A stretch of 64,000 bases of DNA from Takakia lepidozioides (taxonomy: Eukaryota; Streptophyta; Takakiopsida; Takakiales; Takakiaceae). The translations under genes were made by a program, and so were the position numbers. The stretch covers positions 22,010,001 through 22,074,000 of the forward strand of contig CM060733.1 of the NCBI GenBank assembly GCA_030704615.1, in the 5' to 3' direction. The notes under the pieces were generated by a model. That model worked only from the letters and a program-made list of their open reading frames with translations, did not search any database and was not told where the DNA came from. Below, piece by piece: positions 11,960-23,693 of this stretch; position 1 is the first letter of the stretch, and each line of letters begins with the position of its first letter.

Positions 11960-12749
11960 TTCTTGCCAAAGGTCAGGTGATTTTATTGGGTGACTTCAAT
12001 GCCCGGGTGGGTAAAGGTCTCCATCAGGATGATATCATTGGGCCGTTTGGTGAGGACGAGCTGAACTCTAATGGCAGACGGTTAATTAACTGTCTGGAAG
12101 AGCTTCAGCTTTTGGTTTTGAACAATAGGGACAAAGGTGACCAAGTGCAGTGGACGCGTGAGAAAGCCCAAACTGGGGAACGTTCCATTGTGGATTATAT
12201 CATAATGGACAAAAATTTGTTTCCTCAGAGTGCCAATGTGTTGATCGACAGACCTGATATTGGTACCTCTGACCACTTCCTGGTTTGGACTCAGATCAAA
12301 AGGTGTTTTCCCAACACCAAGAGATCTGTGAAACGTTCGATTCGGAAGTGGCGCATAGAAAATTCCATAATGAAGAGGTCAAGGCTGAGTATGTCCAGGC
12401 CTTGCAAGAGGCTCTTCCTCATTTTGTCCATTCGCTCCAAGACCTTCAGTCTTGCGCAGACAATGCAAGAAATGAAGTCGAAAGAGCAGTGGATTCTTGG
12501 GAGAATTTTGTCTCCTCTGCGGCTGACAAGATCATTGGGAGGAAACTAATTGTCTGCGGTAGAGCTGTTAATTGGTGGACCAATGAGATTAAACTCAAGA
12601 TAGCTGAGAGACGAGTCCTTTATAAAGAGTGCTGCAATTTGAATACCAACAAAGAATTGTGGACGAGGTACTACCAGATCCGTAAAGATATCAATCTGCT
12701 TGTAAGGGCTCAGAAGAGATTATATTGGACAAGTTATACAGTGAAATAA
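11960..12749 (+). pseudogene. LINE endonuclease (EEP) C-terminal half and linker
   Basis: The frame 11977-12549 shows LLGDFNARVG, then an IVDYII strand and GTSDHFLVW. These match the GDFN and SDH catalytic motifs of the exonuclease-endonuclease-phosphatase fold used by LINEs for target nicking. The N-terminal motifs (the first Asn and the catalytic Glu) are missing, so the endonuclease is incomplete. A frame change near 12300-12350 moves the reading into 12285-12749, a charged linker leading toward the reverse transcriptase. Confidence 0.85.
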
Positions 12750-12958
12750 ACTCAAACCACCATGGTGGTATTGACAAGAGATTCTGGTTGACCCTTCAAC
12801 GCTTGTACAAGCCGAAAAGCTGTCAGCAAGTACAAGCGCTGAAGACTACTAAGGGTGCAGTGGTAACTTCATCGGTTGACATTGTCAAAAACCTTTGAAG
12901 CCCACTACAGTATCCTTGGCAGAACTTCTAGGTCTAACAGTGAGGGGTCCTCTGATGA

Positions 12959-14267
12959 ATGGAAGGACACACTGTTCCTATGATTCAAAACAGCCCTGAT
13001 GAACTGGAGGATATTTCAAAAGCCTACTACGCTTCCATTAGTTCTTCTGAGATTGTGGAAGCAATTGAACATCTAAATGGATATAAAGCAGGTGGTCCTG
13101 ATGGCATAGTCAACGAGCTTATCAAGCACGGTGGCGATCCCATGATAGAGCCCTAGTTCTCCTCTTTAACCGTATCTGGAAGACTGAAATGATCCCCTTT
13201 CGCTGGCGACAGGGGATCATTGTCAATCTATATAAGAAGGGTGACAGAGAAGACCCAGGGAACTATCGTGGCATCACGCTCCTCAATGCTGTTGGCAAGA
13301 TATTTTGCAGAGTTATAAGTACTCGTCTCGAGGTTGATCTGGAATCTAGAGGTTGTTTTCACGAAGGCCAAGCTGGCTTTCGGTGAAACAGGGGCCAGAT
13401 TATCTTCACTCTAAGCCAGATTATCCAGGGAAGGAAAAAAGAAGGGAAACCCACTTATGTTTTTTTCTTGGATGTCAAAAAGGCTTATGCCACAGTGTGG
13501 AGAGATGGTCTATGGCTCCGCCTCTGGTCTTGCGGAATCAAGGGAAAAATGTGGATAGTTGTCCATAACTTGTATGCCCACACCAAAAGCTGTGTCACTG
13601 TTAATGGACAGAAGTCTAACTTCTTTGACATAGACCAAGGTGTAGCTCAAGGATGTACGCTCTCCCCTCTGCTCTTCAATGTTTTCATCAATCAACTCCT
13701 CAAGGATGTTGAACGTGAGGGATTTCGGTTAAGGGTGGGTGATGCCACCATTCCAGCCCTTATGTTTGCGGATGACTTTGCAGGCATAGGGGAGACTCCT
13801 TCCAACCTCCAGGAATTGATTGATTGCGCGAAGAGATACTTGATCTTTGGGGGCTAGAGGCTAATGTCAGTAAATGTGCAGTGGTGGCATTCAACGACAG
13901 AGGAGAGGGAGGAAGTGATCTTAAGTGGCAGTGGGGTAGCCAAGAGATCCCAGTCCTCCCTTCCTACACGTGCCTGGGCGTTGAGTTTTCCTCCAACTGT
14001 AACTGGGATGCACACATCCAGAAAGTTGTTCAAACTGGCAAGGGCAAAGCGCTGAGTCTCACTAAATTTTTTCACTGCAGAGGGATTAACTCTGAGGTCA
14101 AGAAAACCTTACTTTGCCGCGTCATTAGACCTGCCTTGGAGTACGGATCTCCTATATGGGTTGATAACTCCAACCAGGCTAAGTCTCTAGAATCCATTCA
14201 AGTGGGGGTGCTTAAGGAGTGCATGTCAGCATGCTCCAAAACAGCCAATGTGGCTGTTCGGGGTTAG
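12959..14267 (+). pseudogene. LINE reverse transcriptase, broken into several frames
   Basis: Segments in order: KAGGPDGI and NELIKHGG (12959-13156), NYRGITLLNAVGKIF and EGQAGFR (13189-13386), then FLDVKKAYATVWR, GVAQGCTLSPLLFN and MFADDFAG (13450-13857). These are the standard LINE RT blocks. The active-site box reads FADD, the usual LINE form, so that residue set is kept. Stops or frame changes near 13156, 13386 and 13857 break the protein. The last frame (13824-14267) is the thumb-like region with a CLGVEFSSNCNW segment. Confidence 0.9.
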
Positions 14268-14408
14268 TTTGGCATCCCTTAAGCTCCCGACGAGATGAAT
14301 TCAAGGTCAGATGGTGGGGTCAGTTGCAACACATGTCCAACACCAGATACCCTACGTTAATCGACTCTATATCTTGGAAACAGGACCGCCCTGTCAAACA
14401 GGCTAAGT

Positions 14409-14504
14409 CCTGGCAGAAGAGATTGTACTCATAAGACGTTGTTTGCCGTAGCCTTGTGGCCATTGACCCCGCGCCCAGTTTGAGCGGGAACCTGGCAGAA
14501 GAGA
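14409..14504 (-). mobile_element. 68-bp antisense LINE 3'-end insertion with 14-bp target duplication
   Basis: 14423-14490 is the exact reverse complement of 11475-11542, the last 68 bases of the nested LINE copy. It is flanked by CCTGGCAGAAGAGA at 14409-14422 and 14491-14504. The flanking sequence is the C-terminal coding region of the host LINE, which continues across the insert. This is an extreme 5'-truncated retrotransposition product and fixes the 3' end of the family at GAGTACAA. Confidence 0.88.
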
Positions 14505-14795
14505 GTAGAAGAGATTCTCAAGGATCTGAATCTGGACCCGCAAGTCTTGACCTTGCTGGATAAATCTGACTTAGAGACTGTAGTGTTCAAAGCCATGTCT
14601 GTTACCAGCAAATTGTCTGATGCAAATGAAGTTAGGCAGAAAACTTCCCTGAACCTGTTTCCAGTCTGTGACACGGGGGAGGATCTCATGGATGACCTCA
14701 AGGGTCTACCCACTCTCGGCACCAGACTGAAATTTAAACTCAGGGCAGGAAGCCTACCTTTGAACAGTAAACAGAAGCAGAGAGGAAAGGGAGAG
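14492..14795 (+). pseudogene. LINE C-terminal region of the host element
   Basis: The sequence parallels 10850-11147 of the nested copy, encoding the segment around LGTRLKFKLRAGSLPLN. It ends at AAAGGGAGAGT, where the nested copy goes on to encode a Cys-rich cluster. About 272 bases, including the zinc-binding cluster, are absent here and are replaced by telomere-like repeats. Confidence 0.8.
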
Positions 14796-14820
14796 TAAAC
14801 CCTAAACCCTAAACCCTAAA
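14796..14820. repeat. Telomere-type CCCTAAA tract at a deletion junction
   Basis: Three perfect CCCTAAA units (14800-14820) plus a partial one lie exactly where the host LINE lacks sequence corresponding to 11148-11419. Downstream homology resumes at GGTAAGTCTTACTACCAA near 14828. Confidence 0.85.
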
Positions 14821-14949
14821 CTTGTGAGGTAAGTCTTACTACCAATGTCAGCCCCTGACGGAGGTAGGTTCTGTCCCTTTGGTTTCCTTTCAAACTGGGC
14901 GCGGGTCAATGCCACAAGGCTACGGCAAATAACGTCTTATGAGTACATT

Positions 14950-16700
14950 CTTTATACCACCCCCTCTCCTCCCCTTTCTGTTGTCCACAAACCAGGCGTG
15001 GGATCTTTGGCCACAAGGCTACTTGTGTGCACTCACTGAGTGACTCTTGGTCTGTGAAGTAATTTGTATCCTGCGCTGATGGTTGATATTGGCAGCTCAC
15101 AACTGCTGCATTATGTCTCTTCACATTAGAGAGGCTGGTATATAAACTCCACCAGAGGTTTGATCAAGGCCGGGAAAAGGGCTGAAATTGAGCCTTGAGA
15201 CACAGGTGATCTTTAGCCGATAAATGAATGTGCATAAAACTCATCTGTGTTTCTCAGTTCACAGGAGTTTGTTGTTCATGTGGTTGGACGGCACAGGACG
15301 AATTATTGCATATGTGATGGCGAGAGGTTAAATCATCTATCGAATGTGTCACTCCATCAGGTGAAAGGATGGAGCCAGATCTTTTTAGCGTTTCTCTGTG
15401 TATCTGGACTTAAGCTGCATGTTAAGCTGGACTCTGACACATAAATTTGCACTCACAACTAACTTAAGAGGTGACTAATCTGCTGCAGTGGAGGTGGATG
15501 TGCTCTGTGTAGTGTGCGCTAAACATAGCTGTGCGTCTGTAGAGTAAGGAAGAAGCATGAGTAGTGTCTCCTGTTGTTCTATGATGGCAGGGGCTTCTCC
15601 ATGCAGGAGGGGCAACAGATTGCAAAAGCCTTTTTGTTAATCGATGGTGATGGCTGTGGGGAATAGTTTCCCTCCTTCACAGTTGGCTCCTTCAGTTGAG
15701 AGTGAGTTTGAAACCCTTGAGCTTTCCTCATGTGAAGTTAGGTCCTCATGTGGTGTATAACAGCTCCCTGATATTCTGGCAGACAACAGGAGCAAAGACA
15801 GAAAGGGAAGTTTGTGTCTCTCACTGCAATGTGTCTGTGTACTTTCTATGCCCTTGTTTCACCTCAATTTCCATAGCTAGAGGTATGTGTCCTGTTTGGA
15901 ATTTCTTATGACCAGAAAGAATCATAGACGTAGCATCTGCCTATGATGTCTCTTTCCAATGGACATGGAGACCACCTTGTTGAATTAAGGCAACGCCAAA
16001 TGGTCATAATCTAGCTACCAAGTGACCCGGGGTATCATGAAAAAAGCTGATTAGTGGGCTGTCTAGATATCAAGGTCTTAAAAAGGGCTCCGCAAAGAGT
16101 CCAGGTCACACAATTTGCGAACTTCAAACATAGACTACCTACATGATGGAGGCAGAGTGTGAAAGGTGGAGGAATTCATTCCAGCATGTCTTCTCTTTGC
16201 TTCTAGTGCTGAAACGTCAGGAGCAAATATTAGGTCACAGTAAATGTAGGAAAATCTGTGGGGGCTTTACCTCATCCCATTGTTTCATCTCATACAGTGC
16301 AAAGTGGTTCAGGGTATACCACACTGCATGCCTTTGTCTGTTGTTTATCTAATACATTTCTTGCCTGTCTCAATTTTGGCTACTTAGGTTGGCGTGACCT
16401 GCAACACACATGGACAACTAGAGGATCGAGCCAGTCTGACTTGAAATAGTGGAGGATGCACCCATTCCTCTTCCTTTTTGTCCGGCATCTTGACAAAGCC
16501 ACAGTTCCACGCCTGCAGGTATTAACAGTCTTCCGTTTGCTCATTGTTTTCCTCTTTGCTTAAGAGGAGAGAAATGGTGGCTGTGTGCAATGTAGACCAG
16601 GCCTGGTGTAGGCTTGTTGCTTGGAATATGATAGAGTGGAGGAAAGAGCCATTTACTGTGTAGTCACTGTCAAAGGAAAGGTTGTTGCAGGTATCTTAAC
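14950..16700. other. No recognisable gene
   Basis: Only short ORFs; nothing resembles a known protein or repeat family. Confidence 0.35.
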
Positions 16701-16728
16701 ACACCATTGTATTAAAGGCAGTTAGATT

Positions 16729-17046
16729 CTAAGTCTTGGGAATAAAATGGCTATCCCCTGAGCACAAAGAGTGGTAGCGAGATTCATCCTGCGAAGACAG
16801 GTATGCTGCGATGCTCTGGTGAGCAGGTGAAGTCCAAACTGCTCTCAATGGTACCCGACGATTCCACCTTATTTCGTTGTAGTCAATGTTGATGACCCAC
16901 AAAGGTCTGGTAATCTGGTTACTGGGGTGCAAAGATGACCAATATTCATGCAAGTGATGGCTCCTGGATGACATAAGGGTTTCATTGCTGGTACAGAATG
17001 GAAGAGGCCCACACACGAAAGAACTTACCTGAAGGGCATCCCCCAT
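16729..17046 (-). other. Possible unassigned exon
   Basis: The frame includes a segment around PLWVINIDYNEIRWNRR that looks protein-like. On the minus strand a donor-like CTTCAG|GTAAGT and an acceptor-like TACCAG lie just upstream of it. I cannot assign a family. Its position downstream of the minus-strand header exon at 18.3-18.5 kb would allow both to belong to one gene, but nothing proves it. Confidence 0.2.
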
Positions 17047-17099
17047 GAAGAATGCAAGAATCTAGTGACTTAGACCTTTCAACATGCAGAAAAGAGATC

Positions 17100-18180
17100 T
17101 AGTGAAAGTTCAATTAGTGGCAATAAAAGCATAAAAAACAGTCTATCTGGTAATAGTGGCATTCATTTTACTCTCGTCACACATGTGGGACATCCAGGAG
17201 GGGTAGATTGACATTGAGAGATTGACATTGCCTGTTACCGCTTTAAATTTTTGTCATAGTCCACGCCCACTTTGTATAGTGCCCTTTTACTAATGTTTGG
17301 TGAAATCTTCTAAGTGATCAGGTCCGATACTCTGAAGAAGACTTTTTGAAGATCTCATTTGTGAATGGGTCTGGATTTGTGAGTGCTATTGTCCAGTGCT
17401 TTTCTAGGAAATGGCAGTGTTGAGTGTGGGTCATGTCTTCGAGTGTTTACCCTCCGATCTCCAACCTTCCCGAAGTGCCACAGACCAGCTCTTGGTGGTG
17501 GGTATTAGCAGTGTTACAGCATTGTGCACCTCGGGTACATTTTATACTCTACAAGATGTGTGGGAGACCTACTTGCCTTCTAATCCCGCCGGGCATTTTG
17601 TATATGATTCGTTTTTTTTTTAATTTTAAAGAACAGGGACCGTGGCCCTGGAAAATTTTATTAATAAAAGCAAGGGAGTACATGATAGAAAACGAGGAAA
17701 AAATAACCCTGCGAGAAAATCCATGAGGAAGAAAAATGGGGCACCCGCTCCGAAACCAGAACCAGGGACCATGGATGAGAAGGACTGCAAGGAGGGGGGT
17801 GGGGAACTAAGAGGAGGGGGAATGACCTATTCCTAGTAATGAACTTTAGTGCTGCGGTGCACACTTGCAACGGCAATAGAATTATTGATTTGCATTGTCA
17901 TCGGGTGTCTAGAGGGCAAGTATGAAAATAAAGTAACCCCACCTTCAAAGGGAGATCGTTAACCGCACGTCACTACCCTAACACTAGTCATAGCTAAGAA
18001 ACAAACTAATCATGAAAAATTGTCCTTTTTCAAATTTATGGAGTGACGGCAAGTGGAGCTTCTGCCTGCCTTCACAAAGTTTGCAAAGCTTTCAATAACC
18101 TTGAAACGATCTGGTGACAACAAACCCTAAGTACTTAAACCTCACTATCAGCAAACTCAGGCCGCAGAGCCCTAAGAAAC
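17100..18180. other. No recognisable gene
   Basis: An A/T-rich tract near 17610-17720 could be the tail of an old retroposed element. No coding similarity is seen. Confidence 0.3.
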
Positions 18181-18288
18181 TCAGACCGCCACAGGAAAAC
18201 CTAAATTATCCCGATGACAAAACCCCAATGACAGGGAGAAGGGTTTACCACTGCCTTTACTTGTGTCTGTTGTTGAAGGAACATCAAC

Positions 18289-18474
18289 CTGCTTAAAGGT
18301 ATAGTCTCCTGGGTCCGATGAATCGCTCCCAAGCAGCAGAACTCCCTCTTGATCAAACAAATCCCCATTACGCCGTAGAGCATTCAAAACATCCGCAGCT
18401 GTCTTAGGAGCGCGGAGCTTGGCGATCTCAGAGCCGCCTTCTTGAATGAAAATGAGATCCTGCCTTGTGCCCAT
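18289..18474 (-). CDS. First exon resembling a Crinkler-type ubiquitin-like header
   Basis: The exon gives 62 residues from an ATG at 18474 to a phase-0 donor (CAG|GTTGATG). It starts with a strand (DLIFIQ), then EIAKLRAP, a helix (TAADVLNAL) and a closing DPGDYTFK. This strand-helix-strand layout with a final GxYTF-like strand resembles the N-terminal header domain of Crinkler-RHS proteins, which is thought to direct trafficking. The body that should follow (P-loop NTPase plus nuclease) was not found within the next few kilobases on this strand. The likely complete body at 48.35-50.26 kb is a separate locus. This may be a truncated paralogue, or the family resemblance may be superficial. Confidence 0.4.
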
Positions 18475-18479
18475 GAGTT

Positions 18480-19625
18480 GCTATCAGACTAGCACTGCAA
18501 CGGGAATGAACTCCGCGAACGCAAGGTGTAAAGAAAGAAAGACGGGCACAGATCGAGCGCTCAGGAGGGGAGAAATTCGCGTGAGGACCTAGAGTGGGGA
18601 GCGGAATAACTCAATGTCAAGAGGACGTGCACTCACCATAATGTTGCATAAAGGACTACACAATTTAGACCATTTAGCGTGGGGGGCGGGCCCCGGGGAG
18701 ATTTTTGGGCATAGCCGGTTGAGATCCTGATGTTTCCAAGTCCAACCGGTTATATGTTGATATCTTTCCTAGATTCATCTAAAATGATCGGTAATTTTCC
18801 TGCAGTCTTGAACTTCAACCGGTTATTTTTCCAAACAAAACCCTGGCACACTACCTACTCGTCAAAAACACTCTCCCAGCAAAATCCACGAGATCCCGTC
18901 TACTCGAAACCCTAAACATCGTCCAAAAACGAACGCACCTCCCTCCAAACATCGCTCCCGCAACTTGCCCCTTACTACGCAGATAGCATATAAGCAACTA
19001 TAAGCGCGCCACCTAACACAAACTAGAATCTAGAATACCTGAAATTGCTCCCGCTTCCTGTAAACTCTGTTGTCACTCCACACCACGCGCCACAACCTCC
19101 CGCTCCAATGATTATTAAACCGCAGCAGAAAAGTGCAGAAGTGAGTAAGCGAGCCAAAAAGAGACGGCAGATATGATAAACGGTGGTATGAGCAAAATGC
19201 AAGAGAGCAGAGCAAAATGAGAGAGACCAAGTGAGAGCAAAGTGAGAGCAGAGAGAAGAATGAGCGACAATGAGCGCTCGAGGAGGTGGTCAATCCCCCC
19301 CCCCCACAAAAAAAAAAACCCCTAATTACAGGAGTTCTCATCCGTCCGATCAGGACAATCTGACGGCCAGCATCTCCACAGCCAACTCTGAATTGCACCT
19401 TGAAGGTCATCCAAAAATGAAGTTACAGGCCATACATACAGCCAACACTCCAGAGGACACCCATCGGGGTTTTGTCGGGACATGCGTTTGACATAATCAG
19501 GACATGACTGAGCATTTTCTTGACACCAAGATAGATGTGTCTCGTTTGGTTACTTATGTTAATTGGAAGCCTATGATTGAGTCGTATGTGCTTTTGCTGT
19601 CACGGCTCTAAGTGAATGGTGCCCA
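18480..19625. other. Intergenic sequence upstream of the header-like exon
   Basis: A duplicated AACCGGTT-containing motif occurs near 18745 and 18820, and a C-run followed by an A-run at 19298-19320. No gene is recognised. Confidence 0.3.
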
Positions 19626-19879
19626 TTTACACGGCGGTATTCGGCGGTGACGTTTCCGCAGAGGCCAAAGCTAGAACCCCCAACCATCATCCAATGCGTC
19701 AATGAGAGCTTCATTGACGCTCTGGCTGCCAGGGCGAAGAAGGTGGCACACATCAAGTCTCTGGAGGAGCCGAAGGAGAAAGCCAAGAAGAGGGTTGCCG
19801 GTAGAGAGCCTAAAGACACCCCTGGTTTGGAAGCCATGATGGAATTCTTCACGGCTGTGAGCACGGATTGCAAGAGCAC

Positions 19880-19897
19880 TCGGGGGGGGGGGGGGGG
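19880..19897 (+). repeat. Poly-G tract
   Basis: A run of about 17 G interrupts the methyltransferase-like copy where the other copy has only GGGGTGGGGGGG. Length variation here would shift the frame. Confidence 0.8.
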
Positions 19898-20490
19898 TTC
19901 AGGTGGAGAGAGCTTGTGATATGATTCTCCTCGATATTCCAGATGGGGAGCTGCTGGAGGGCCTGGATGGTGTGCCCACCTGTTTACTGAGGACTACTGG
20001 AGAGCCGGGTTTGGGCTGGTTGCCACAAGAGGGAAGACCACAGAGAATGTTGTGGCAAGGTGGACACCGAAAAGTGTCACCCCGGTCCTCCTCAAAAAAT
20101 GGTTCTGCATTAATACACAGGGGGTTGCGAACAAAGGGCCAGAGTGTAAGTTATCAATCTATTGCATTCACTTCATATGGTGGTGTAATTAAACTAGACC
20201 CTGGAGTTGATCCCTCTTTTGTTGGATGTGCTTGTTTGAGGCGTATTCTTTTGTGAAGAGAGGGTCTACGTTCAAATTCCGCAAAGACAGTCGTCTTGTT
20301 GATGCCGATCTGGACCCTATTACCTACGATGTCCTCTACAACTATGTGCCCCACTCCAGTATGTCGAAGGACAAAAAGACAAGCAAATTGTGGCGGTACA
20401 GTCGGACCTAGAGCCCTGCTTTCATTCAAACCCTCATGGAGACGTGCTCAGATGTCCAAGGGCGGATTCTTGACCTCACATATGGCACGG

Positions 20491-20574
20491 GTAAGCCTTC
20501 ACGTGCACAGTTTGTCCCCTGGTCCGATTGCAATTGCATACCGCATGCTACTAACCGCCCGCTTTGTTCCTCAG
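20491..20574 (+). other. 84-bp intron in the methyltransferase-like copy
   Basis: The boundaries are ACGG|GTAAGCC and TTCCTCAG|GTGC, with a perfect CTACTAAC branch site about 20 bases before the acceptor. The length is a multiple of three. The same intron is at 44127-44210. Confidence 0.85.
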
Positions 20575-20769
20575 GTGCTTCAATGTGGGCATGGATGTTG
20601 TCTGACACGCATGTCTTCGCCTTCGAGCCAGATATTGCCCTCCACAACTCCAAACTTGCAGCGGCTGAATGTTTGCCGAAAGAGGCATCCTCGGAGGATG
20701 AGGAAGAATCCGAGAAGGAGCAGGGGGAGGATAAGTTGGGGTCGAGGCCGAGGAACCCCCATTCCCTTC

Positions 20770-22970
20770 AGATTTATCCCTTCAGTTCTATTGCATTGAG
20801 TTCCGATATGATTTTCTCCCTTCATATATTTCCCTTTAGTTCCATTGTATTCAATTAGGTCTTCTTCTCCTTCTTTAAGGGAAGTCTCAGCTTCACTAGT
20901 TCTTTTGTGTGTTTTCCATGTGCCCATGTCCTCACTGTAGGTGTTTCGTGGCAAGGTTCATGGGCTTTGCTACCTGGTATCGTCAACTAACTAGCTTTCC
21001 CAGCTGTGGATCTCAGGGTGTGATACCATTCTTTGTGCACCTCATGGCTGTACACATGGTTATTTTTCATTTTTTTAATATGATGTAAAAGCCTCGTCTC
21101 CTTTTTTTAGTCTTAAACAAAAAAAAACTGCAACCCCAAAGGCCTATTTTAACATAGATTTCTAGAGAACAAAACTCAAGATGTGGTCATACATTTCATC
21201 CTATGCCCAAGCAGGTCATTGTTTTACATGAACTAATGTAGGTAACCTTCCCCATTTTTTAAATATGTTACGTCCAAAACTCTATGTAATCACGTCCATC
21301 CTCAACAATGGTAAGAATGTACAGTGGAGTAACAATATGCTTTAGAACAAGTGTTATGTGCATGGGATTAGTCATGACCTTCCCAAGCCCCAGTGTGAGA
21401 GACATCCAACTTGGGTAAATATTGGAGCTCCTTTATAAATTCATTTGCAGCTCATTGGTAGCATTGGCAACAACCAATCTCCGTCTCTTTGAATCTTCTT
21501 ATCTACAGATTCAAGAGACTTGGACAACTTTGTCCCATTCTTCTCCCTTCAAACAAATAATGGTTTATCTCTTGTCCACAATGAGACTGCACTTTGTGCA
21601 ACCACAGCCGAGTGTGCCAATTCTGCTTGAATTAGCAAAGCCAAATTTGACACATATATTTTGGGGATGATGCTAGCAATTAGACCAGCAATATGACCGT
21701 GCAAGTCAAGGAGGCCCAACGTTGACAACTAACACAATTAGAACCATTGTCCAAGGGATTACAATGGGCACTAACACACCTTCCTAAATGAAAATCATAC
21801 TATATATACGCCCTCGTGGTACTAATGCCTAATAGTGAAGAGTTCATCACTCGTGTAGTCAGCGACTGTTAGAAATTACTATTTGTCAGGTGGTGGGAGT
21901 CTTCTGCCAAAAGTCAACATGCACAAATGGGTGATCCCCATTTTTAAATAAGTATAGATCAAAGTGGATCGTTCGCAATGTGGTCACCACGTTGAAGATG
22001 TAGGATCCATTCTTCTTTGAATGTTTTGGTAGGGGAAACAATCAAGTCAGCTATATTGGTCCTGCTCTCAACTATATTCATGCCATGAAGTAAATCACAT
22101 AGCCAACGTAAAAAGATTGTGAAAAGGCATAAAACCCAGACACACGTGAGGAAAATGTTGTTGCGCACATCAAAGACAGCGAGTCGCGAAGACGAAGAAT
22201 GTGCGTTCTCAGAAAACGAACTACCAGTTGGAACTTGAGACACCATCCTAGAGTACGAATACAGAACAACAAAACCGCTAATAACGAATAGCGGGAGAAA
22301 ACTACGTAACTCCGGAATCCTTTTATCTGCTAGTCACTCTTCGTCACAGTATATATTAATAATGTGTATTGTTGATCTCTTAGATGACTCTGATATGATA
22401 ACTTGAGCCAATAGCACCGTCACAAATAAGAGAAAAATAAAGAAGAAAAAAATTCCACAAATAATTGTAAACTGCAAAACAAACTTATGAGATCAAAGTT
22501 GTGAGAAACAACAAACAAATGAACTGATAATCTTATGATGTAATTGTCGGTTATTGTTGAGCTAGTACTAGGGTATTGTCCTTACTTCTCAACTACCTCA
22601 ACGTGTTTAATTATATTTCCATTGGCGTACAAATAAATATTTGATAATTTTTTATTTTCCCCCTTAAACTTTCAACTTCTCAAACAATCCAAAATAATAC
22701 ATGAACTAAAATCAAGGAAAAAAGACACATGAGCGAAGGTATTGGTGTAGTTAATCCTTCTCGGCAACATTGGTTATATGACAGATTTTGTCGCCGGATC
22801 CCTCAAAGGTTTTATGTTGTATCCTAATATTCTCAGTTTACTTCATTTATTATGGAAAATATATACTCAGTGATGGGTTGTAGATCGATGCTCTCTTTAT
22901 TCTTTGATGTTTTTTGTCTCATTCAGTTTGTTTCAACAAGCTTTGGAACAATTTTCCACATTTGGTCGCT
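20770..22970. other. No recognisable gene
   Basis: AT-rich sequence with short ORFs; nothing resembling a known family or a structured repeat was recognised. Confidence 0.35.
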
Positions 22971-22979
22971 TTTCCGGCT

Positions 22980-23473
22980 CACTTGAATGCTTCACTTAGC
23001 TCTTGGTCACTTAATGGACTTTCATCACTCTTAGAAAATATACTACTCATATGTACTTGGCGAGGATCTCCCAGTTTTAGAATGCCACCACAGATACCTC
23101 GATTCCCTAGGAGGAGCTGCAGTGAGTCATGAGACTCTCCCACGACTCCCACCTCACCGTTTTCGAGTTTCATTATGTGATCTTGATTTTTTTCAATTGA
23201 ATTTGAGGTTTTTTTTGTTAAGCTTTGCATTGGTAGGTGCATATCGGTTAGCGCCAATGCAATGAGGTACACCAAATCTTTCCTAAAGTCGGCGGCTAAT
23301 TTGTGGAGTCTCTCAGATGGCCTCCACATTTGGTGGGCTGGCCATGACAATTTGTAAGATAACTTTCTATTAATAAGAGATATCATTGTCCGTAAAATGT
23401 CATAGATTGTGGAAGATTGGTTGGTTTCCATGTTTGCCTGATGTGAAGTTACATATGTTCTCTTATGATGCAT
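22980..23473 (-). CDS. Possible exon of a cytochrome P450-like gene
   Basis: The 164-codon frame includes SWPAHQMWRPSERLHKL, a DSLQLLLGNR segment and, near its end, PLSDQELSEAF, just before a canonical donor (TTCAA|GTGAGC). The spacing resembles the G-H helix region of a plant P450, where LLL...(L)SDQEL precedes the I-helix. The I-helix (AGxxT), K-helix and haem-binding Cys are not in this exon. I did not find them in the sequence that would follow, below 22970. It may be a stray or broken exon, and the family call rests on weak motifs. Confidence 0.3.
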
Positions 23474-23693
23474 CTATTATGGTCCTGATTGGACAAAACT
23501 TCCACCTTATTTGTATTTTGTGATGGTAGAGAAGCAAGTGAGAGTCTGTGGTGCATCTAAAAGGTTAGAGACCTGATCATACCAGGTCTTGAAACCAGCG
23601 TTTTTGAATCTGATAGAGGTTGCACAGGCCCAGGCTGTCAGCCATTTGAGTGGAAGGGCTTGCAACCTTGTAAAAAAGATTGTAAGCCAGCAG

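Larger units (their letters stand above)
10123..14946 (+). mobile_element. Defective non-LTR retrotransposon (LINE) carrying nested same-family insertions
   Basis: The order is an ORF1-like segment (10209-10639), a nested LINE copy (10640-11542), the rest of ORF1 with a tandem repeat (11543-11960), the C-terminal part of an endonuclease domain (11960-12290), reverse transcriptase (12959-13857) and a C-terminal region to 14946. The 3' end is shared by three copies: TCTTATGAGTACA(A) at 11542, at the antisense insert starting at 14423, and at 14946. There is no poly(A) tail. The 5' end is not defined; I see coding similarity only from about 10123. Frame changes, stops and deletions make the element inactive. 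Confidence 0.8.
19629..20760 (+). pseudogene. Truncated copy of the permuted DNA methyltransferase-like gene
   Basis: This segment is collinear with 43215-44400 of the larger gene. It keeps the DMILLDIPDGELLEG box (motif IV position), a KRGSTFKFRKD segment (motif VIII position) and ILDLTYGTG before an 84-bp intron (20491-20574) with a CTACTAAC branch site, after which reading resumes in a segment ending FAFEPDIALHN. About 40 bases corresponding to the GMLLDDGGCMVVL segment are deleted near 20018, which shifts the frame. The donor GTAAGTT at about 20149 is intact, whereas the other copy reads ATAAGTT. The ParB-like half is absent upstream. It is a dead, 5'-truncated paralogue. Confidence 0.75.

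Noticed and set aside
14800-14820. True chromosome end
   Set aside because: Only three CCCTAAA units are present, and element sequence continues on both sides.
10123-14946. Active LINE
   Set aside because: Stops and frame changes in RT, loss of the N-terminal endonuclease, a deleted Cys-rich cluster and two insertions make activity impossible.
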